DNA of 64,000 nucleotides from Brevipalpus yothersi (lineage: Eukaryota > Arthropoda > Arachnida > Trombidiformes > Tenuipalpidae): the NCBI GenBank assembly GCA_003956705.1, contig QZCP01000103.1, positions 3,233 to 67,232 of the forward strand. The letters are read 5' to 3'. A program made the translations under genes and the position numbers. The notes under the pieces were generated by a model that did not search any database, had not been told where the DNA came from, and saw only the letters and a list, made by a program, of their open reading frames with translations. Within the stretch, counting starts at the first letter, position 1. Each line of letters starts with the position of its first letter. Of this stretch, positions 12,410 to 23,640 are shown in pieces.

Positions 12410-15400
12410 TCACGATGGTGGTGGTGGTGGGGGTGGAGCACCTCGAGCAGTTGATGGGCCTGGACGACCTGGTATTGATGGAGCTGGGCGACCAGGAGGA
12501 ATTGGCGGAGGTCTCATGTTCCCACTTGTGGGATGAGTTAAAGGTGGTTTATTGCTTGGGAATGCATTTTTGGTTGGAAGTCCACCAGGAGACGGTGGGG
12601 TGGGAGATGGCTGATTGGCACGCAACCAATCATCTTTGACGGGTGGTGGCGGGGGTGAATAGGTTGTAGCCATCGATACATCACCAATGATCTTGAGGGC
12701 TTCTTTACAGCCATGATACATTTTTAGTAGTTCATAGCGACGTTTCTCCTCTTCGGGACTTTCCTCCATCATTTTTGACTGATCACCGGCAGCGTATAGA
12801 TTGGCCAGTAAATCTGAGGAAATGAAGTCTTGGGTATTATTTATCATCAGTTTCATTATTATCTTAGGTACTAGATCTTTGAATGTTTTCGTCACTATTT
12901 TCATGTAAGAATCAACGAGATTGCGAATAGTCTCTACTTGTCGTTCAAGTTGAGGATCCAGCGACGAGACATGCCCCTCTTGATTATCGTCGCCATTTGT
13001 TGTCTCAGAAGATATCTTCTCTGGATAAACACCAGCCCGCAAGAATGAAGCTTTCCATGATTCAACATCTTCTTGCGATTCACATGAAAGTTCGAGGTAC
13101 TTGAAATCTTTGTAAACATTTCTGAAACAAGAGAAAGTGAACATTAAATCTCGCCAAAGTTAGATGAACCATCATCATTATAGCAAATGCTGATAAATGC
13201 AACACTCACCTCCCGTCCGGATTGAAGAGAGAGAAAGCAAGACGACGAGACATGAAGCTACTTTCAATATCACGAATTTTAAGACCATCCAGAGACAACA
13301 TGAACTTTTTATCTTTTTCCTCTTCATCTTTGAACCATGAAAGACTGTCACTGGTCAAAACAAACCAGTAATCTCGAGATCCACCTTTCATGATACCAAG
13401 ATTATGTATACACATATATCCTTTGCGAATAACCTGAATTGGAAAGTGAAAAATAAGTAAAGCTATTAGCTTACGGCTATGATTGGGTTCGAAAATCCAA
13501 AAAAAGCAAAAAGATGGAAAGATTTAAAGTAAAGCCATCAGCAGATGGACGCTCATTCTTACCCCTTGCTTTGAATTGACATTTAAAGCGAGCATAAGAA
13601 GGAGAAATTTTCAATTTCAGTGAGTGAATACGAATGATTGAGAACGATTTAAGTTATTATATATACAAATGTAATAGGTGCGGAAGGAAATCGAAATAAA
13701 ACGGACACAGTAAAGGAGGATAGGACATTGGATAAGGAAAATTGCGAAAGGAAAACATTCATGAGCAACTCAAAACCTACGATATTTTTATTAAACTGAG
13801 GTCTTACTTGATTCCCAAGCTTCCTCTTCGGATTCGATGTATCGGCACTTTGCTGTGCACTGAGAAAGAGAATAAGAGTTAATTAGAAAAGTGAGTACAT
13901 GAGCGTGTGTATAAATGTAGCACGAAAAGATTCATTATTTGTAATCATTCATAATCGATCACGGCTATAAGAATGGGAGTTGATTCCCTCAATAGCTATG
14001 GAAATTAGAAAAATTGGAACTCTCTTACAACTCTTCTAGATCATTTAGAGTGATAAGTGATACCTGATGTGATCAATTTTTCGAGGAAATGATTACAGTA
14101 ATCAAAATTGAATCAACGCTTGCTAAGTCCCTAGTAGTAAAGAACTCTCGAATTCACAACTATGATTGTTCTACTTTAGGTATGCAAACAGAATATTCTA
14201 CGTTACTTCAGCCATTGATCAATTATGAATGTTTGTTATAAAATGTGTGATAATTACTTAGTGAAGCCAATGAAATCTTCATGATTAGTATTCATATAAG
14301 CAAATTCAACGTCCACCAACAATAACAACAGATCTTTTGTTTTCTGTTCGCGTTCTCTAACATGAGTAGTGATTATTCGTTCAGTTTCTTCTCTGTAATG
14401 AAAATTTAACTCAAGTTGAATCAGCCAGCAATCAATTGAATGGTCCTTTAGAAGGCTTACAGGTGGGAAGTTTGCAACATACCTGAGTTTCGGATACTTT
14501 TTCATTCGCTCGGTGCAACGACGAACAACATTACCTAGCTCCATTATTACTAAATCAACGCATTTGAGCGATGGTTCTTTGAGTCTTTCGATTTGTTTCT
14601 TCACGATGGCTTCGAAAGCCATATCTGGAGTGAATAGACCAACCCTAACACCGTGAATATTACGAATAGCATAAGCTATCTCCCTTCTTAACTCTTTCTC
14701 ATCGAATTCCATCTTTACTATTTCAAAAGGAAACCTTTCATGGAACAATCGATTGATTCGTGCTCCACCAGAGAGTTCTGAAGTATTGATGGCAGCAGAG
14801 CCACTGCCCTCGATATTCCGATCGAAATCTTTTTGCAATTGTTGAATCATCTGAAGCATGGCCTTAGCTTTGCGAGCAGGATCATCAGGTCGAAAATTTT
14901 TGTACTCTTCTACCTCTTTTTCCAGAGTGAAATACTGTCGTTGAAGTTTATCTCGTAAAGATGGGAGGGTATCCCTGATGTGATTGGTTAATTGTTGATT
15001 CAAAACTTTCTGTAAATATTGAGTTCCCAATTTATCAACCATTTCTCTATTGTTTCAGATTAGCCCACCAAATACGATTATGGAGAGAGAGAGAGGAAGA
15101 GAGAAAATTCAATCAGGATATGAATGGGGGTAAATAAGTGAGATAAAGGAGGAGAGAGAGAGTAGATTATGATGGGAAAAGTGGAAGAATAAGTTGCATC
15201 ATGAAAGTAGTTCACGAGCAATGGCATGAATGACGAGCAATAAAAATAAAGAATAACAATATTATCGAATTTACCTGTAAGAAGGATGAGCCCGAAAAAA
15301 GTTTCGTTCAGCTTCCATTGCAGCACGTATGTCTTTTTTTCCATCAATGTCTTTTTGACTTCTATTGACGACGCCTATGTAGCCTCGTCTTAATGGTAAG

Positions 15401-16077
15401 AAACGATTTTCGAGAATATCTCTCGCATCAGTACCTTCGTCCATTAAATCCAACTTGGTGATCACACCAATGGTACGCAATCCTTCCGGATCTACTTCTT
15501 TGGCTAGTTTGAGAGCATCTGAAGTGGCGAGATCTTGATTGGCAGCGGTTACAGCCAATATTAAACAAGTCTCTTTGCGAATGTAAGTTAAAAGCATCTC
15601 TTTAATTTGATTTTCAATATCTGCCGGCTGATCACCAACGGGTACTTTGGTGAGACCAGGTAAATCGATTAGAGTCAGATTGAGAACATGTGGAGAGTAT
15701 ATTCGAAGATTGATTGGTACTGGTGAGATTCCTTTATTGTTACCGGTCACACGATCAGTTTCATCCGAAATTTCTTTACGAATCTGATCAAAATCGGCAA
15801 ATTTACGTCCACGACAGTGTAAAAATTCACCATATTCGCAATTGGAATTAATCAATTGTAGAATCAATGGCCTACGGGTGACTATACCAGAGCCCCGAGG
15901 AAGAAAATCTCTACCAACACATCCTTCCAGTACCGATGATTTGCCGGCCGATTGGCCTCCAACCACAGCAATTTGGGGTAGATCAAGAGCAAAGCTAACA
16001 CCCAGAGATGTGAAAGCATCCTGTAGCCTGTTCACCAATGGAATAAGTTGCTCCAATCCTTGATTACCCCAACCCAT
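12410..16077 (-). CDS. shi: dynamin (shibire-type GTPase)
   Basis: Large GTPase that pinches clathrin-coated vesicles from the plasma membrane. Exons on the minus strand are 16077-15275, 15046-14483, 14392-14258, 13859-13808, 13433-13210 and 13121-12410, giving 829 aa. The N-terminus MGWGNQGLEQLIPLVNRL fits the family start; an upstream in-frame ATG at 16095 is less likely. G1 is GGQSAGKSS with Lys46, G3 is DLPG and G4 is TKLD. The middle/stalk follows (EVEEYKNFRPDDP, SGGARINRLFHERFPFE), then a PH domain at about 512-625, a GED at about 655-748 and a proline-rich tail to the end. The stop TGA lies within GTGAGT, a perfect splice-donor sequence, and the EMG1 duplication begins about 17 bp later. 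A longer spliced tail is therefore possible. Confidence 0.97.
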
Positions 16078-16788
16078 GGTTAATGATATATACACTCACA
16101 ATTTAAACACTATCTTTTGATCACAAAAATGGCTCCTAATGAGCTGAGAAGATTGTTACTCATCTAATTCTTGTGCAGCACATGTTGTCCCAAAGAGTAA
16201 TGAACTTGCTCTTTGTGTTGTTCTCAACTTTTTCAACTTCTGCTGTGTTTACTTTCTCAGAAGACTTGGGCATACGCAGTGTGTATAAGCCTCTGATTGG
16301 TCGGTTGCGTTTTATATGTTTCAGCAAGTGAAGGCAACATATCTCAACACTAGATGAAGTTGATTAGTTTCATGGCTTTGAAAAGTTTTTTTGTCAAAAC
16401 GAGAAAAAAAATTTTTCCATCTTTTTCCGATTATTATTAATTTTAATTCATTTCCCTTTAATTGTTATTTATTCGATTTAAAATTGAAAATTACTCATGA
16501 ATCATATGTTTCGAGTCTTTATAAAACAAACGGTCTATCGATATATGTTACAAAATTAAGATGTATATTTAAGGTCTTTGTTACTTTGATATAGAGGAAA
16601 TAAATATTCTCTCCGATGATCATGTTTCTCTTTCTCCAGGTCATAGAATCTGAGGAATCTAATGATTCTTCAAAAATACTACTCTTTAGGGCTTTCATGA
16701 TCGATCATGATGAGACCAGCGAATCATTACAAAAAAGTATAAGTAACAGGTATCTCAGGATGTAGAATGAAATCGTGGTCAGAATTCA

Positions 16789-17884
16789 CTAATGCACTCC
16801 CCATGAATCTTCGAATGCTGAGACTATCTTGGTACAAGCAAGAGCTGCTGATAGTGGGTATTGACTGAAAGACACTGTTTCCTCTACATAATCAGCATCG
16901 ACCTAATAAAAGAATGAGTATTAGTTTAGCGTGAAATGAAAAAACAAGTATTCATCAAGTTTAAAATACCTGTCCATGAGCCATCGCTCCAATAACTACA
17001 ACAAAAGGCTTCTTATCATCGGGAACTAATTCACTACATTTAATTAGGTTTTTAGACTGAAAAGAAGTTCCAACTTTTCGACATCCTACAGGTAGGTGAG
17101 AGGTGATAGGATTTTTGATTACCTGGAATAGAATTTTGAAAATTGAGTGATCTCAAATTTAGGAATTGACAGAGAAATGACTGATTGAACAAAAGTTTTG
17201 GTAGTTGAATATTCATACCTTCAAAAGTCTCTCTGATCCACTAGCTGCTCTTATATGAAGTTTATGAAGTAGTTGAACTGTAATCAAAAGAAATTGATAG
17301 ATCAGAATGAGTTACAGTACGATTTTCATCAATACATGGCATAATTACTCACCCATTAAATTGGCCCAACGTTTGAAAGTTCTAGGAAATCTTGTGGCGG
17401 GATTAATTTCAATCAACACATTCTGCATTGTATGTATATAGACTTGTAGAAGACCAGCCCTGTTCAAGGGGCTATCAAAAAGCATCAGTAAACACTGTAG
17501 AAAAAAGATCAATTGTATGTAATTGTTAATCACCCTCATTCTTGTCCGAGAAATTGTCATCATTCTTACCTGATGAGTGATGTCTGGTCGACAAAATGCA
17601 GGGTCCTTCTTGTACTTTCGGATTTGATTCATATGATCATCACAATTAAGTAATTCAAAGTTTGTTCCTACTTTAACAATTTCAAGATTTGCTTTCTCTA
17701 GTACAACTATTAGCCTTTGTGAATGATTTTTGGCATCTTTAAACAACTTAGGACGAACTATCTTGTTCTTGGCTACCTTTTCACCATGCAAATCATCAAC
17801 GGAACCTTGTTCTGGTAATTCGGTATCAGAGTCACTCTCATCAGGATGCGACTGATCATCATCGTGAGATCTTTTTTGGCTCAT
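16789..17884 (-). CDS. EMG1: EMG1/NEP1 rRNA methyltransferase, copy b
   Basis: Second intact EMG1 gene. Exons on the minus strand are 17884-17570, 17494-17353, 17277-17219, 17122-16970 and 16902-16789. Every exon has exactly the length of its counterpart in copy a, giving 260 aa. Compared by eye, the coding exons carry 13 substitutions, of which 10 are synonymous; the remaining three cause the changes E8D and V12S. Exon 4 is identical. Intron 1 is 75 bp against 69 bp in copy a, a 6-bp difference that keeps it in frame. It lies upstream of dynamin on the same strand. A minus-strand AATAAA lies just past the left edge of the duplication (about 16468-16473), so this copy may have its own poly(A) signal. 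Confidence 0.95.
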
Positions 17885-18142
17885 AATTTAGGTAAATTAA
17901 CTAACAGACAAAGTAATTAACGAGATGAAAACATACCGACCCAACACAACAAATACTCACTTGATAAAAACTGTGCCACAAGCAAGTATACAAGTAGATA
18001 AACCAATAATTGAAATTGCTCCACTGAAGATCACTGTCAAGAGGGATGTAAATTTTTCACAAAAAATCAATATGTCTATTAAATTGTTCAACACTTTTAA
18101 TCAGATCGTATTTTTTTTCGGTTATCAATCAGATGCTTCAGA

Positions 18143-18148
18143 CACGTG
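18143..18148. promoter_or_regulatory. CACGTG E-box upstream of EMG1 copy b
   Basis: Same motif and context as the E-box before copy a, about 259 bp from the ATG. The surrounding 160 bp differ at about one position between copies, fewer than the introns do. Confidence 0.5.
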
Positions 18149-18202
18149 TGTTGCAGACCGACGCAATAATATGAAAAGGCGCGCATCAATTTAAAAGGCT
18201 CA

Positions 18203-18687
18203 CAAATGAAACGCTATCATGTTACCGAAGATGGAGAAGAAACATAGTCTTAGATAAATCCTGAAGAAGAGTCAGGAAGATTAACTAATAGAATTAATTG
18301 GAATGCATTATGAATGCAAGAAAAATTGAGAATCAAATTCACCATCATTGTAAATTCACTGGTAGAATAATTTTTAATCAGATTGACAGACCATTTTTTC
18401 CTTTAGAATTGTGAAAGTTTGTATTTGTGTGTGTAGGAAAAAAAATATCTTGGTCAATTATAAAATGAAATGATCTTCATCTAAATGTAATTTAAAAATC
18501 CAGGCTGATAGAAATATTCTTTCAAATGATTGCCCATCTATGCCTTGGATATAGTGGAACTGGTCCATTAACTGGTCATGGTTTCAATAAACAACAGAAA
18601 ATATACAAGCTTGTAAAACCATTAACTCGAGATCGTTGTGGTGACATATATTTATATATTATTGGTCTTCATCTCTTTCTCTTTATC
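18203..18687. other. spacer between EMG1 copy b and Dr1
   Basis: About 480 bp with no recognisable gene. It should contain the Dr1 3' UTR (minus strand) and the distal EMG1-b promoter. A plus-strand open frame at 18526-18792 overlaps the Dr1 3' end and looks like a shadow. Confidence 0.6.
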
Positions 18688-19122
18688 TCATTCACTTGGA
18701 TTTATAACTTGAGATGGATTGGATATGTTAATAAGATTTTGAGAGTTTTGTTCAGCTCTTGCTCTGGCGAAAAGTTCCTGCTGTTGCCGTAATAATTCTT
18801 CCTCCGGAATACCCAAATGCTCTAATCTTGTGCTTTGTCTCCTCTTTTTACCTTTAGATGAATCGAGAATTTTTTTCGCCTCACTAACCATCCCATGAAA
18901 CTGCATCTTTTCCAATGCCATTAGCACATGTTCACCAGTCATCGTTTTCTTTTGATGCTCTTCACAAATTTGAATAGCCTCCTTGGTGATAATTTTGATA
19001 AATTCTTTACCTACAGTCAATATGGTATCTCGAGCTTCATTTGCCACCCGTAAGCTAGGTAATGTATCCTTGATGATCTTATTCATCGCAGCTCGTGGCA
19101 AATTGAGATCTTCTTCTTCCAT
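18688..19122 (-). CDS. Dr1: Dr1 / negative cofactor 2 beta
   Basis: TBP-binding transcription cofactor that pairs with NC2-alpha (DRAP1) through a histone fold and controls preinitiation complex assembly. The single-exon product is 144 aa. The H2B-like histone fold occupies about residues 7-75, with LPRAAMNKIIKDTLPSLRVA, ARDTILTVGKEFIKIITKEA and KTMTGEHVLMALEKMQF. A basic linker (KGKKRRQSTRLEHLGIPEEEL) and a Gln/Arg/Ala helix follow. The C-terminus is shorter than the about 176 residues of vertebrates and lacks their Q/A-rich end. The start is 445 bp from the SART1 start on the other strand. Confidence 0.95.
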   Translation of the reverse strand: MEEEDLNLPRAAMNKIIKDTLPSLRVANEARDTILTVGKEFIKIITKEAIQICEEHQKKTMTGEHVLMALEKMQFHGMVSEAKKILDSSKGKKRRQSTRLEHLGIPEEELLRQQQELFARARAEQNSQNLINISNPSQVINPSE

Positions 19123-19567
19123 CTTGATGGATGAAGAGTGGAGTATTGTTTGATCCTCCAGTGTTTTTGTGTACTACTACTACTCGATTCACTATATACA
19201 GACACACACTTATTCAACACAAGCTACAACTACTACACCTTAGGATTGACACATCGGATTGCAGCCATGTTAAATAGAAGAAAATATTAACTGAATCAAT
19301 TACAATTAAGGTGAAAAACACTTTAATTCAATACAATCGAAACAACTTTTCAAAGCAATTTAAAGTCAATTGTACACTTGACTTGCGCAACTACACAAGC
19401 GACCTCTTATTTCATCAATTCGCTTGAGAAATGTTTTGATCAACACTCATGTGTGTGTGTTTGTTAATTTATTTTTGAGTGGTCATTAATTGTTGCTGTT
19501 TAGAGTGTTGATCATGGTGTGAATATCAGTTGGTAGTAGAATTGGTGATTGGCGGTGACAAAGAGAG
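19123..19567. promoter_or_regulatory. divergent promoter region Dr1 / SART1
   Basis: 445 bp separate the head-to-head starts of Dr1 (-) and SART1 (+), so this interval must hold both proximal promoters. No TATA box stands out near either start. The sequence is AT-rich, with a TG repeat near 19450. Confidence 0.6.
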
Positions 19568-21824
19568 ATGGGCTTCCATCGGGGTCCTTCTCGCCGAAGT
19601 CGATCGGGCGAAAGAGACCGAAAAAGTGATACTTCTAGTAGTAAGCGCAATGGTAAGCCCAGTGAAAGTAGTGGCCGACATTATCGGAATCATGAGCGAA
19701 GTAGTAGAGGTGAAAGCTCACGTAAACGATATCGATCATCGTCTGATGAGGATGATAGTTCACGAAGATCGATGACCAGAAATCATTCACCGAACAGATC
19801 GGAAAGGAATCATAATGATCTGGATGACGGTAAGTGTTGGTAATATTGAAGTGGACAGATGCTAATGTTTTTCTTGATGCATAGTTACTGACATTTTCTC
19901 TCTTCATTTCCTGACAGAGTTTGAACAAGCTCTTGGTGAAAGTTTTGACATCGATGCTCAGCAAAGAAAGCTCGGGTTACCAATGGAGCAGCGAAAAAAG
20001 CGAGATGAATTATGGAGGTAACAATTTTCTTTTTTATTTCCAATTTTGGATTTTGGATATCTACGATATTTTTTCTTTTTTTCGTTAGGGCTGAACAATC
20101 GAAGAAAAAAACCGTAGAACCCAAAACTTCTGGCCTCAAAGTAGGACATTCTGAAAAGTATTTGAAAGAAGGACATCAATATATTTTAACTCTACAAGAC
20201 AAGAGTGTATTGGACGATTCAGAGGATGTACTTGAAAATGTTAATCTAGTTGATCTGGAGAAGGCCGAGAAAAATATTTCAAGAAAACTCAAGAAAGATA
20301 CCTACAAACCTTACGATGAACCAGACGATGAACTCAGTGCTTTCCGAAAAAAAAGTATCCTTTATCAATATGACGAGGAAATCGATGGTCCATCTAGTGA
20401 TTTTTTTAGGATAGGTGATACAAATTCTCAGGCCAAGAAGGTGACAGCTGAAGAGCTGAAAGATGCTCTCAGCCTGGATCTTCCTAGGCTAGAGGTTGCC
20501 TCTGAATATTTTACCGCTGATGAAATGAAAGCTTTCAAAAAACCTAAGAAACCTAAGTTACGTAAAAAAGATCGTAAAAGAGAAGAAGAATTAGAGGAAA
20601 ATTTGCCTTCAACATCAACCGAGAGAGATCATGGCTCTCGAAAAGATCGAGGTAGAGTTCCTGATCCATCTCCTTCCAACGAAAAGTTCAAACCAGTCAA
20701 CAAAGAGCCTCTTGCAAATGTTATCGGATCTCTAGATGATATGGACGACGATTCAGATGAAGAGATATCTCCAAAGGATCTTTCCACTGTCGTTCTTGAA
20801 GAAGATGAGGCAGAAGAAGAGTTTAGAAAAGCTCTTGAGAAAGCGAAAAAGCTCAAAGAAAAAGTCCAAGCACCTGAAGAAGAGGAGGATCTTGACTCTC
20901 TCATTGCTCGAAACGAAGCTCAAATGAAAAGAGAGCAAGATGAAGATAATGAAGCATCGGCATCTGGACTTATTGTTTTAGATGCTACAGCTGAGTTTTG
21001 CAGAAATTTAGGTAATTTTACTACCACCGAGGCTAAAGAGGAGGAGGAAGATGAAATAATGGACTATGAAAGAGATTCCAATGATATGGAAGATTCTAAT
21101 GAAGACACTAATCAACCTGATATTCGTGGTAAATGGAATGAGGTGGATCTAGATGCTGAAAAGCCAGTGGATGATCTGAGTTTGATGGATACCAAGCAGC
21201 CGATCTTGGAAGAGGAACCAGATGTAAGCCTAGGAGTTGCTGGAGCACTGAAAGTTGCCATGAAAAAAGGATATCTGGACAAGGAAGATCGAGAAAAAGT
21301 TACTGGTTCAAGAAATGCAAGCTATCTTCAAGCCCAAAACTATACCATTGAAGAAAAATTTTATGATGATGATAAACACAGTCGTAGGGAGAGGTATAAC
21401 AACCATGCTGTGACTCCGCTACCGGTCAAGCCAAATTATAACCCAAATCCGAAATTAGAATATGCAGATGAAAAAGGTCGTCAAATGTCTCGAAAGGAGG
21501 CATTCAGAGTTTTATCTCATAAGTTTCATGGTAAGGGTCCAAGTAAGAACAAGATTGATAAGCGAATGAGAAAGCAAGAGCAAGAAAGTAAATTACGCCA
21601 GATGAATGATGCCGACACTCCTTTGGGAACTCTCAAGCTTCTACAGGAGAAACAGAAAGAAATGAACACTCCCTATGTCGTATTGGCCGGAGCATCGTAA
21701 GTGTTCTATTCTGTTCTATCTTGATCAACTTCTCTTGCAAAAGAGAGAGGTTCCTCTCAATTTCATTCATTACATAATCTTTCTTTTTCATAACTTTTCC
21801 AGAACTTCCTTGGGTAAGAAATAA
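19568..21824 (+). CDS. SART1: SART1 / U4/U6.U5 tri-snRNP-associated protein 1
   Basis: Nuclear splicing factor (Snu66 orthologue) needed to recruit the tri-snRNP to the spliceosome. Exons are 19568-19829, 19918-20017, 20089-21696 and 21803-21824, giving 663 aa. The N-terminus is RS/SR-rich (about 1-85). Family landmarks are the LPMEQRKKRDELWR segment, GLKVGHSEKYLKEG with QYILTLQDKSVLDD, and a long acidic and Lys-rich middle. The C-terminal end carries KKGYLDKEDREK, SHKFHGKGPSKNKIDKR and DTPLGTLKLLQEKQKE. The last exon adds only TSLGKK. It is shorter than the about 800 aa human protein, mainly in the N-terminal region. Splice phases agree across all four exons. Confidence 0.95.
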
Positions 21825-21947
21825 TTTCTTCTCTGTGCTGATCGAACTATGATGTGTTCAACTAATATTCCCTAGATACTTGTAAAATTATGTCATCCTC
21901 CCAGAATTTTTCAATGAAAATTTTTTGTTAATATATCACCATTCTGA

Positions 21948-21953
21948 AATAAA
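21948..21953 (+). terminator. poly(A) signal, SART1
   Basis: AATAAA about 125 bp after the SART1 stop codon, in a typical T-rich 3' UTR. Confidence 0.6.
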
Positions 21954-22255
21954 GCATTTGATGGGACTTCTCATTAAGTATATTATCATGACATTTTTGA
22001 ACTCATATGGTTTTCTTTTCATCACAGCTGTATCCTTTCCTCAGGAAAGTTTCCTGATCCAGAAGATCCTGGACAGGATTATTCCGGCAGTTTGTTTACT
22101 GTTTTTCGGCGTGCGCGCTGATCGCATGCTTGAAGCATGGTTATTCAGAGATATTCAGAATCTGAATTGATCACGCAATTAAATGTGTGTCCACTTTGAA
22201 ATACTATAATTACTCTGATTGTTGGTGAAAATCTTCACATCAGTAACTGATTGAG
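21954..22255. other. SART1-TIM50 spacer with short perfect hairpins
   Basis: About 300 bp that should include the TIM50 promoter. It contains two small perfect inverted repeats: CTTTCC/GGAAAG around 22035-22049 and CATGCTT/AAGCATG at 22135-22149. It is more GC-rich there than the surroundings. An 81-codon open frame crosses it but shows no conservation I recognise. Confidence 0.5.
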
Positions 22256-23524
22256 ATGATAGTCTCTAAGAGTATGAACTTCTTGACTGTATCACGATCT
22301 GCTCTTCGTTCATCGTCTCCTTTGTGTGTACAAATTAACAGTCTGTATATTAAAGCATCCAAATTGTGTACAGTTCGTGATGCTGGTAACAATTTAGCGC
22401 CTTTTCCAGTGTCAAGGAATTGTTTTTTGCTAAATCATAAATATTATAGCACACAATCAGTAGATTCATTGGATAGATGTGCCATTCACTATCATTCTCG
22501 GTAAGTATGATTGAAGAGGCAGAGGAAGAAAACCCAATGATTCATGTTCTATTTATCGAATTTTCATCCACCTGTTAGGCCAAGAAATCTTTGTCAACCT
22601 GATAAAATATATATCCAAAGAATCTCTCTACTACACGATGATGAGAAAAGTAAATTAGAGAGTAACAAGAGTAAACATTTTGCCCTCAAATTAAGCTTTT
22701 ACAATCTGATTGCTTGTGTCATAATGGGAACTGGCGGTGCTCTTTACGTTTGGGGATCCGAGAAAGAAGATGAATCTGGAAAGCCGATCAAAGATGAATA
22801 TTCATCAGAACCTTATTTAATGGCCACTCTTTTGCGAACTTATGCTGGAGCAAAAAATTATTGGCTATCTTATCGTGATCCATTTCGAGAGACACTTTTA
22901 CCACCGCCACTAGAGTATCCATATATTCAACCTAAGTACACACTAGTTATCGAACCAAACGGAGTCTTACTTCATCCTGAATGGACATTCAAGACTGGAT
23001 GGCGATTCAAGAAGCGTCCATATGTTGATTATTTTCTACAAAATTGTGGTCCTCCTGTTTTCGAAGCAGTTGTGTTCACCTCCGATTCAGCCTGGTCAAC
23101 GGCAGGTCTTGCCGAAAGTCTAGATCCTAGAGGAAATGTGATGCATTGGTTGTTTCGTGATGCCACACGATGGATTGATGGTGCACGTGTGAAAGATCTC
23201 AATTATCTTAATCGTGATCTGTCAAAGGTTATCATGGTAGAATGGGATCGTAATGCTTGCAAAATGAATCCCAACAATTGTCTTTTCCTTAAGAAGTATG
23301 AAGGAGAAGACGAAGATCGAACTCTCTTTGAATTAGCTCATTTTTTGAGAACAATAGCCATCCAAGGTGTTGATGATGTTCGCGAAATAATTAATCACTA
23401 TTCAAAGTTTGATGATCCATTAGCAGTTTTCAGAGAGAATCAGCGTGCTGCACTCGAGTTAGAGGAGGAGAAAAGAAAGAAAGCCAAAAGTCAATCGTTT
23501 GTCAGTACTTTTACGAGAAAATGA
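22256..23524 (+). CDS. TIMM50: TIM50, mitochondrial inner membrane translocase subunit
   Basis: Receptor subunit of the TIM23 complex that hands presequence proteins to the inner-membrane channel. Exons are 22256-22500 and 22579-23524, giving 396 aa. A Ser/Arg/hydroxyl-rich N-terminus looks like a mitochondrial presequence; Met7 is an alternative start. One transmembrane helix (FYNLIACVIMGTGGALYVWG) is followed by the FCP1/HAD-like domain in the intermembrane space: YTLVIEPNGVLLHPEW, KTGWRFKKRPYVDYFLQ, VMHWLFRDATRWIDG, LNYLNRDLSKVI. The acidic DxD pair of active FCP1 phosphatases is replaced by E-P-N, as in animal Tim50, so phosphatase activity is not expected. Convergent with the carrier gene 116 bp downstream. 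Confidence 0.96.
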
Positions 23525-23640
23525 TTTCCTGTATATTTCAGTTATTTTTCATCAAAAAATTTCACTTATTTCTAAACTTAACTAAATTATGTTTGATACA
23601 TCTTTGGCATGTTGATGATGACAATGGGAGAGAAAATTTA

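Larger units (their letters stand above)
16499..18202. repeat. segmental duplication, copy 2 (contains EMG1 copy b)
   Basis: Direct-repeat partner of 10689-12393. Similarity starts abruptly at the TTTCGAGTCTTTATAAAAC landmark and ends at TTTAAAAGGCTCA, after which the two loci are unrelated. The distal 5' part (about 18040-18202) is almost base-for-base identical to the other copy. Confidence 0.93.

Noticed and set aside
18526..18792. 88-codon plus-strand ORF
   Set aside because: It overlaps the 3' part of the Dr1 coding region in antisense and matches nothing I know.
21925..22170. 81-codon plus-strand ORF after SART1
   Set aside because: It overlaps the SART1 poly(A) signal, has no recognisable homology and no splice link to TIM50.
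22922..22990. TIM50 missing the DxD motif as a novelty
   Set aside because: Animal Tim50 proteins generally lack the FCP1 catalytic acids, so this is expected.
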